From the NCBI GenBank assembly GCA_004000515.1, contig CP034537.1, positions 6,903,501-6,967,500 on the forward strand: a stretch of 64,000 bases of DNA, written 5' to 3'. The position numbers and the translations under genes are program-made. The DNA comes from Pseudomonas poae. Lineage in GTDB: Bacteria > Pseudomonadota > Gammaproteobacteria > Pseudomonadales > Pseudomonadaceae. Of the stretch, positions 57,938 to 64,000 are shown piece after piece; within the stretch, counting starts at the first letter, position 1, and each line of letters opens with the position of its first letter. The notes beneath the pieces were generated by a model, which worked only from the letters and a program-made list of their open reading frames with translations, was not told the DNA's origin and made no database searches.

Positions 57938-59242
57938 ATGACTAGCCCTACCCGGCCCGACTCTGCCCGCTCGAAAGTTGGTGCGGTATTCCGCGTTACT
58001 TCGGGCAACTTCCTCGAACAGTTCGACTTCTTTCTGTTCGGTTTCTACGCCACCTACATCGCTGCCGCGTTCTTCCCCGCCGCTAATGAGTTTGCGTCAT
58101 TAATGATGACCTTCGCCGTGTTCGGCGCGGGCTTCCTGATGCGTCCGTTGGGCGCGATCATTTTGGGTGCCTATATCGATGACGTTGGTCGTCGCAAAGG
58201 CCTGATCGTGACCCTGTCGATCATGGCCAGCGGCACGCTGCTGATCGTGTTGGTGCCCGGTTATCACACCATTGGCCTGTGGGCCCCGGCGCTGGTGCTG
58301 TTGGGCCGCTTGCTGCAAGGCTTCTCGGCCGGCGCGGAACTGGGCGGTGTCTCGGTCTACCTCGCCGAAATGGCCACCCCCGGCCGCAAGGGTTTCTACA
58401 CCAGCTGGCAATCGGGCAGCCAACAGATCTCCATCGTGGTCGCCGCCGCTCTGGGTTATGGCCTGAACGTGTGGATGGAACCTGCCGTGGTCGCCGATTG
58501 GGGCTGGCGTATTCCGTTCGCCATCGGCTGCGTGATCATCCCGTTCATCTTCATCCTGCGTCGCAACCTGCAGGAAACCGAAGAGTTCGCCAACCGCAAA
58601 CATCGCCCGACCATGCGCGAAGTGCTGGCCACTCTGGTGAAAAACTGGACCGTGGTGATCGGCGGCATGCTGATGGTGGCCATGACCACCACCGCGTTCT
58701 ACCTGATCACGGTGTACGCGCCGACCTTTGGCAAGACCGTGCTGCAGCTGAGCACCTCCGATGCCCTGCTGGTGACCTTGCTGGTGGCCATTTCCAACTT
58801 TGTCTGGCTGCCGATCGGCGGCACCCTCAGTGACCGCTTCGGCCGCAAGCCGGTGCTGATCGCCATGACCGCCCTGACCGTAATCACCGCCTACCCGGCG
58901 CTGTCGTTCGTGGTCAACGCGCCAAGCTTCGCCCATATGCTGGAAACCCTGCTGTGGTTCTCCTTCCTGTATGGCATGTACAACGGCGCGATGATCCCGG
59001 CCCTCACCGAGATCATGCCGGTAGAAGTACGCGTGGCTGGTTTCTCATTGGCCTACAGCCTGGCGACCGCGATCTTCGGTGGCTTCACCCCGGCGATCTC
59101 CACCTGGTTTATTCACATCACCGAAGACAAGGCTTCGCCGGCCTACTGGATGATGTTTGCCGCAGCGTGTGCCCTGTGCTCGACCTTGGCACTTTATCGC
59201 CGTGCCAGTACCCGTGGGCAGGTGATCCGGGAGGCGGTGTGA
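57938..59242 (+). CDS. MFS proton symporter of the citrate/tricarballylate type
   Basis: 434 residues, 12 hydrophobic segments. Metabolite:H+ symporter signatures: [22 protein letters not shown] (about 22-43), [21 protein letters not shown] (about 69-89), and [13 protein letters not shown] (about 127-139), as in CitA/TcuC. It probably takes up citrate or a related tricarboxylate. The next gene starts on the last base of its stop codon. Intact. Confidence 0.87.
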   Translation: MTSPTRPDSARSKVGAVFRVTSGNFLEQFDFFLFGFYATYIAAAFFPAANEFASLMMTFAVFGAGFLMRPLGAIILGAYIDDVGRRKGLIVTLSIMASGTLLIVLVPGYHTIGLWAPALVLLGRLLQGFSAGAELGGVSVYLAEMATPGRKGFYTSWQSGSQQISIVVAAALGYGLNVWMEPAVVADWGWRIPFAIGCVIIPFIFILRRNLQETEEFANRKHRPTMREVLATLVKNWTVVIGGMLMVAMTTTAFYLITVYAPTFGKTVLQLSTSDALLVTLLVAISNFVWLPIGGTLSDRFGRKPVLIAMTALTVITAYPALSFVVNAPSFAHMLETLLWFSFLYGMYNGAMIPALTEIMPVEVRVAGFSLAYSLATAIFGGFTPAISTWFIHITEDKASPAYWMMFAAACALCSTLALYRRASTRGQVIREAV

Positions 59243-60000
59243 TGATGCCTCTGTTCAAGACCCTGACGGCCCTGGCCCTCGGCGCACTGGCGCTGACGGC
59301 CCAGGCCGAAGAGCTGAAGGTGATGACCTCCGGTGGCTTTACTGCCGCTTATAAATTGCTGGGCCCGCAGTATGCCCAGCACAGCGGCGACACCTTGGAC
59401 ACAATCCTCGGCCCATCGATGGGCAAGGCGCCGGAAGCGATTCCCAACCGCCTCGCCCGTGGCGAACACGCCGACGTGGTGATCATGGTCGGCTACGCCC
59501 TGGATGACTTGATCAAACAGGGCAAGGTCGACAAGGCGTCCCGCGTGGAATTGGCGGACTCGCGCATCGGCCTGGTGGTGAAGGACGGCGCAGCCAAACC
59601 GGCCATCGGTACCGATGCAGAACTCAAGGCCGTGCTGAGCAAGGCCAAGTCCGTGGCGTATTCGGACAGCGCCAGCGGCGTGTATGTCGAGAAGGAGTTG
59701 TTCAAGAAACTCGGCATGCCCGCCAAAGGCACCATGATCGAACGCATCCCGGTGGCCGAGCAGGTCGCCAAGGGTGACTACGAAGTGGGCTTGCAGCAGG
59801 TGGCGGAACTGCTGCCGGTAAAGGGCGTGACCTACGTCGGCAAGATCCCGGAAGACGTGCAATCTGTGACGCGCTTTGCGGCGGGCATTCCGGTGAACGC
59901 CGAACACCCTGAGCAGGCCAAGGCGCTGTTGCAGTACCTGGCCTCGCCCGAGGCGCAACCGGTGGTGCAAGCCACCGGCCTGGACTCGGTGTCACGCTGA
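59242..60000 (+). CDS. Periplasmic substrate-binding protein (ModA-like fold)
   Basis: 252 residues, signal peptide about 1-22 (ALTAQAE). ModA-type extracellular solute-binding domain: VMTSGGFTAAYKLLGP (about 27-42), then AEQVAKGDYEVGLQQVAELLPVKG near the end. Start ATG 59242 shares one base with the MFS stop, so it is coupled to a secondary transporter with no ABC permease nearby, an unusual pairing. Ligand unknown, perhaps a tricarboxylate. Convergent with a LysR gene (9-bp overlap). Intact. Confidence 0.8.
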   Translation: MMPLFKTLTALALGALALTAQAEELKVMTSGGFTAAYKLLGPQYAQHSGDTLDTILGPSMGKAPEAIPNRLARGEHADVVIMVGYALDDLIKQGKVDKASRVELADSRIGLVVKDGAAKPAIGTDAELKAVLSKAKSVAYSDSASGVYVEKELFKKLGMPAKGTMIERIPVAEQVAKGDYEVGLQQVAELLPVKGVTYVGKIPEDVQSVTRFAAGIPVNAEHPEQAKALLQYLASPEAQPVVQATGLDSVSR

Positions 60001-60893
60001 CCGGAACGGCATCTCTCGCACCAGTCGCTCCAACTCCAACGCCGCCGGCGGCAATGTCCGCCCGCGGCGTTTTATCAAGCCCACATTGCGCATCACCTGC
60101 GGCTCCACCAGCGGCACACTCACCAGGATCGGGTGCGTGCCGGCCGGCATCGCAATCGAGGGCACCATCGCCACACCCAATCCCGCCTCCACCAGCCCGA
60201 TCATCGTGGTCACGTGGTGCGTTTCACAGATACTCGGTTTTTTCACCCGCACGCCGCGCAAGGCCTGGTCCAGCAGGAAGCGGTTGCCCGAGGTCTTGTC
60301 CACGGTGATGTAGTCGTGCTCGTAGGCTTCGGCCCACGGCACGCTCTCGCGCCCGGCCAGCGGGTGATCACGACGACAGGCCAGCACATAGCGCTCCTGC
60401 AGCAGCAGTTCGAACTCCACTTCATCGGCCAGGCTGCCGCTGAAACTCACGCCAAAATCCGCCTCCCGCTTTCCACCGCGTTGCACACCTCACCGGCACT
60501 GGCATCCAGCACCCGCAGGCGAATTTTCGGGTACAGCTTGTGGAACTCGGAGATCACGTGGGGCATGAAGTAGTACGCCGTGGACGGCACACAGGCGATG
60601 GTGACGTTACCCATGCGCGTGGAGGCGACGTTGCTGATGCCCATCAACGCCACGTCGAGGTCGTCGAGCATGCGCTCCACTTGCGGCAGGAACGCGCGTC
60701 CAACCATAGTCAGGCTGACCCGCCGCGTGGTGCGCTCGAACAGCTTGACGTCGAGCGCCGACTCGAGCTTTTCGATACGCCGGCTGAGGGCGGGCTGCGA
60801 AATACGGATGGCCTCGGCAGCCCCGCGAAAACTGCCCTTGTCTACCACGGCGCGGAAGGCTTGGAGGTCGTTGAGGTCGAAGTTGATGATCAC
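59992..60893 (-). CDS. LysR-type transcriptional regulator (one frame break)
   Basis: 300 residues after repair. Helix-turn-helix about 5-62 (LQAFRAVVDKGSFRGAAEAIR, QPALSRRIEKLE). Effector domain includes MPHVISEFHKLYPKIRLRVLDAS. The frame breaks at the C-run 60465-60467 (three, should be four; VESGEADFGVSF). Convergent with the transporter-linked binding protein, overlapping its end by 9 bp, so it may regulate the tricarboxylate module; inferred. Confidence 0.85.
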
Positions 60894-61101
60894 GAGGATG
60901 GCCAGGGTGGTCGAGGTAGAGAGGCATTATCGTACGAGCGTAGATGGGAAGCTACGGAGAGCCCCACCAGAAAGGCGGATACTGTGGACTCGTCCATTTC
61001 CGAAGAGGCCGTGGGTCTCTTCCTGTTTTTCTTGAGGTAACGACAGGGTTGCGCCGCATACCTAAAATCCCTTGCTCGACTCTATGACTAAGGATCAAGG
61101 C

Positions 61102-61943
61102 ATGGCCGACCCTATCGTTAAAAGCACACCGCTGACTTGGTATGTTGAAAATCTGGCTGCGCTGAGCAGTATCGCTACGTTGGTAGCCATCGTGTGGCTG
61201 CTCGGTTTCATCTACCGACGCTCCGGCTCGCTGCTGTTCTTGCGCGATTGGGTATGGCGATTTTTTGGCGGAAAGCCTCACTTCGAAACCCAGCGTTTTG
61301 AACGTATGCGCAAGGACCTGCGCGAGCTGGAGTACTACCGCTACGAATTCAACATTCCCGCCAATACGCTGCTTGAAGCAGATCAGGCCGAGGAGTGGAT
61401 GTACGACAATGGATTCTCCCCACGTGAATTCGGCCGTGTGAAGCACTACATAGACTGGCGCGACTTCACCGCGCTTTGTTTCATCACCCGACGTTTTTCG
61501 CAATGGCGCATCAATACCCTCTTCATCCTCGCCATGACCTTATTGATGGGCGTTGCCGTAGCGCTTCCATTGACCGATACAAAGTATTTGATGGTGTCTT
61601 TGAAAAACGCACCGCAAACGCCGTCCTTCTATTTATCCGAAGACAATGTGAAGTTTGGACTCTGGTCCGATGCGCGCCTAACGGTGGATCAATGTCGAAC
61701 CTCAGCGGCACTCCAGCCATTTATCCAGCCCGAGTTCCCCGAGAAAAAACTCGATATCATTTGTTCTTTTTTATCGACAAAACCTATAGCCAGTACGTAC
61801 GCGAGGGCCTGAGTGAACAACGCGGACTGCTTTTGGGGTTCGTTTTTCTGTCAATGTTCGGAATGATTGTTCTGGTACTTTTCATCGCGCGCATGGAAGT
61901 CGCCCGCAAGCTCTATCGTCAATGGCAAGCCCAAGCGCATTGA
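61102..61943 (+). CDS. Inner-membrane protein of unknown function, DUF6216-like (one frame break)
   Basis: 280 residues after repair. Three hydrophobic helices: about 16-35 (SSIATLVAIVWLLGFIY), 135-155, and 245-268 (GLLLGFVFLSMFGMIVLVLFIA). The loops are rich in aromatic and charged residues (ELEYYRYEFN). Resembles the DUF6216 family by general layout; function unknown. ATG 61102 with AAGGA upstream (ATG 61084 is possible). The frame breaks at the T-run 61767-61772 (six, should be seven; CSFFIDKTY). Confidence 0.6.
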
Positions 61944-61996
61944 AAAAAACCTCACCTGCGTAGTCTGCATGCCAAATCCAATCGACTGAGCGATCA

Positions 61997-62865
61997 ATGA
62001 CCACCGCATCCAATAACAAAAAACCAATGCGCCTATGGCGACTGGGGGCCTGCCTCGTGGGCGCCCCTTGCATCGCCGCCCTCGGTTTCTTTGCCTGGCA
62101 AAGTTTCTATCCCGTGAGTGCTGCGGCCGGTTGGAGTGTCCAGGTAGTCCATCGCGACGTGGCGAAAGCAGCATCGTTGATGCCGTTGTCGGACGGTTCG
62201 CTGGTGGTCAGCCAAGAGCTTGACAAGGGTAAGGGCAGCATCGTACGCATCCACCCCGACGGCTCGCGTGAGGTGCTGGTGGCCAACTTGTCAAAACCCG
62301 ACGGCATCGTGCCAACTCGTGGCGGTTGGGTGTTCAGCCAGGAGTCCGATGGCTTGCCCGTCAGCTTCTATAAGGACGGCGTGGTCACCGAGCTGTTCAA
62401 AGGTGACAGCGTGCAAGGCCTGTGGGTTGAGGGCGACGATCTCTACGCCATCGAAGACCGCAAGCCGGCCGGGCGCTTGCTACGCTACCGCTGGAGCGAC
62501 CAGTCCCTGACGGTGTTACGCGACCAGGTGCAGGAAGGCGAAGCCATCGTGCGTTGCACCGATGGACGCCTGCTCTACAACGAGAAGAAAAAAGGTGTGG
62601 TGCGTGAGCTGACAGCCGACGGCAGCGACCCGGTGGTGCTGAGCAATCTGAACCAGCCGACCTTTCTGATGTGCGACGAGCGCGGGCTGTGGGTCAATGA
62701 AGATGCCACGCACCGCGCGCGGTTGTTGCTGATTGATAAACAGGGGCGCCAAAGACCATTCTCTCCTTCCTCAAAGCCCCTCAGTCGATTGTGCCGACCG
62801 GGCATGGGACTTATCTGCTGGCAGAAGGTGGGAGAAGTCGCGTGCTGGAACTGACGCCTGAGTAG
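61997..62865 (+). CDS. Membrane-anchored SMP-30/strictosidine synthase-like propeller protein (one frame break)
   Basis: 289 residues after repair. An N-terminal basic stretch and one transmembrane helix (about 16-33), then a periplasmic propeller with repeated 'dG…v.R' blades (SLMPLSDGSLVVSQEL, GSIVRIHPDGS, RCTDGRLLYN). Similar to gluconolactonase-like periplasmic proteins; substrate unknown. The frame breaks near 62749 (CC should be CCC; QGRPKTILSFLKAPQS); repaired end VLELTPE, stop 62863-62865. 53 bp after the previous gene. Confidence 0.7.
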
Positions 62866-62926
62866 CGCCTCCCCCCCCTGCTGAGCAGGTTGTTCGAGAC
62901 GCCACTCTGTAAAGCCTGTCGCCTCG

Positions 62927-63952
62927 TTACTTCGCCCAGGCCTGCGGGCCACTGAAAAACGCCTGCGCATTGCTGTCCAGCGTTTCCAAGTGATAGCCAC
63001 CCTCCTGCACGATCACACACGGCAGCCCTATGCCACGAATGCATTCCCCCAGCCGCGCGAACCCTTCACGCGTCACCGCGACTTTGCTTTGCGGGTCCAG
63101 CTCGTAGATGTCGAAGCCCAGGGACAGCACCAACACATCCGCCGAAAATTCCTTGACCGCCGCCAGGGCTTGTTCAAGTTTTTCGAAAAACAAGGCCTCG
63201 CTGGCACCGTGGGGCATTGGCAGGTTGAGGTTGAAGCCTTCACCGCGGGCGTTTCCGCGCTCGTCGGCAAAACCGGCAACACCGGGGTAAAAGTTGGTGG
63301 GGTCACCGTGGATCGAGACGTAGAGCACGTCATCACGGTCGTAGAAGATTTCCTGGATGCCCTGGCCGTGGTGCATGTCGGTGTCGAGCACGGCAACGCG
63401 CTGGAAGCCTTCGCGCAGCGCCTGTGCCGCCACCGCAGCGTTATTGATGTAGCAGAAACCACCGGCCGAATCGAAGCGCGCATGGTGGCCCGGAGGGCGA
63501 CAAAGTGCGTAGGCGGCGGGAGCGCCATCGAGAACGTCCTTGGCAGCGGCGACGGCACTTTGGGCCGACCAGTAGGCCGAGCGCCAGGTGAGTTCGCCGA
63601 TAGGGCAACTGCCATCGGCCAGGTAGCGCGCAGCCTGGGCAAGAATGCCGCGCAAGGCATTGGGCTCGCGCACGAAGATATTGGACATGACTTCATCGCC
63701 CCAGTCTTCGGGGACTTCCTTCCAGCGTTGATGCGCTTCTTCAAGGAAGGACAGGTAAGGCGCACCGTGTACGGCCAGTAACGGCTCAAGGCCATGGTCC
63801 TGAGGTTGCTGGATCTCGAAGCCCAGGGTGTGCGCCGCCAGCAACAGGTTGCGAGCGCGCTCAGGGACTTCCTGGGGGGTGCGCATTTGGCCGCGTGAGT
63901 AGTAGCTGCGCGGATGATGCAGGAGTTGTTCTGGGTGGAAAAACGTACGCAT
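62927..63952 (-). CDS. Acetylpolyamine amidohydrolase / histone deacetylase family
   Basis: 341 residues of the arginase/deacetylase fold. Catalytic and zinc motifs: RPPGHHARFDSAGGFCYINNAAV (about 152-174) and VLDTDMHHGQGIQEIFY (about 188-204), with the later aspartate in SLGFDIYELDP. Close in pattern to P. aeruginosa AphA/AphB, which deacetylate acetylputrescine and acetylcadaverine. Start ATG 63952 with GGAG upstream. A gene upstream on the same strand ends 10 bp before, suggesting a polyamine operon. Intact. Confidence 0.9.
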   Translation of the reverse strand: MRTFFHPEQLLHHPRSYYSRGQMRTPQEVPERARNLLLAAHTLGFEIQQPQDHGLEPLLAVHGAPYLSFLEEAHQRWKEVPEDWGDEVMSNIFVREPNALRGILAQAARYLADGSCPIGELTWRSAYWSAQSAVAAAKDVLDGAPAAYALCRPPGHHARFDSAGGFCYINNAAVAAQALREGFQRVAVLDTDMHHGQGIQEIFYDRDDVLYVSIHGDPTNFYPGVAGFADERGNARGEGFNLNLPMPHGASEALFFEKLEQALAAVKEFSADVLVLSLGFDIYELDPQSKVAVTREGFARLGECIRGIGLPCVIVQEGGYHLETLDSNAQAFFSGPQAWAK

Positions 63953-63962
63953 GGAATTCTCC

Positions 63963-64000
63963 TTACTGAACCTGGCCGGCGCGCTGCAACACGGCGTTGA
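63963..64000 (-). CDS. 3' end of a gene running off the window
   Basis: Only the last 12 codons are present (…NAVLQRAGQVQ, stop 63963-63965). They lie 10 bp before the amidohydrolase start, so the two are probably cotranscribed. A polyamine-related transporter or enzyme is plausible from context, but the piece is too short to identify. Confidence 0.5.
   Translation of the reverse strand, partial: NAVLQRAGQVQ

Overview
The window looks like a chromosome segment of a plant- or soil-associated Pseudomonas of the P. fluorescens group. The basis is gene content and order typical of that group (rlmM/acnA divergent pair, lpxO, cysK, pobA/pobR, pheC, acetylpolyamine amidohydrolase), high GC with long antisense open frames, and nine REP/REPIN palindromes of two sequence classes between genes. 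No rRNA, tRNA or CRISPR array was seen.

Layout. 1-7.06 kb: core genes (rlmM, acnA, lpxO, cysK, a DUF748 protein). 7.12-14.35 kb: a 7.2-kb integrated element bounded by a 10-bp direct repeat. It carries a tyrosine integrase, a serine recombinase, two DNA-binding-like proteins and a tightly overlapping operon of unknown function. 14.4-29.8 kb: a MoxR/CoxE ATPase-VWA pair, the 5-oxoprolinase operon pxpABC with a divergent LysR gene, oligopeptidase B, and many small housekeeping genes (yajD, an SPOUT methyltransferase, ycgN, a nitroreductase). 29.87-34.78 kb: a two-gene type III effector operon behind a HrpL-type (hrp box) promoter, including a protein of about 1,420 residues ending in a SET methyltransferase domain. 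34.8-45.6 kb: D-2-hydroxyacid dehydrogenase, ycgL-rnd, a glutamine-synthetase-family enzyme, periplasmic pheC, a DHA2 exporter, and 4-hydroxybenzoate catabolism (pobA/pobR). 45.7-64 kb: regulator-rich metabolic modules. These are a TPP decarboxylase + aldehyde dehydrogenase + MFS set resembling the arginine transaminase route (AruI), a citrate-type MFS transporter joined to a periplasmic binding protein, five LysR regulators, and an acetylpolyamine amidohydrolase.

Sequence quality matters for reading this annotation. About 35 reading-frame breaks in roughly 22 otherwise full-length genes can be repaired by restoring one or two bases, nearly always in a short homopolymer, and the repaired lengths fit the families. 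I read these as sequencing or assembly indels, not pseudogenes, and I annotate each gene over its full span with the break position.

The most interesting content is the HrpL-controlled effector pair (SET domain, tryptophan-containing repeats, a basic cluster and a PxDLS motif; plus a small partner with a kinase-like catalytic loop) and the integrated element with its uncharacterised operon and a palindromic reconstructed attB.
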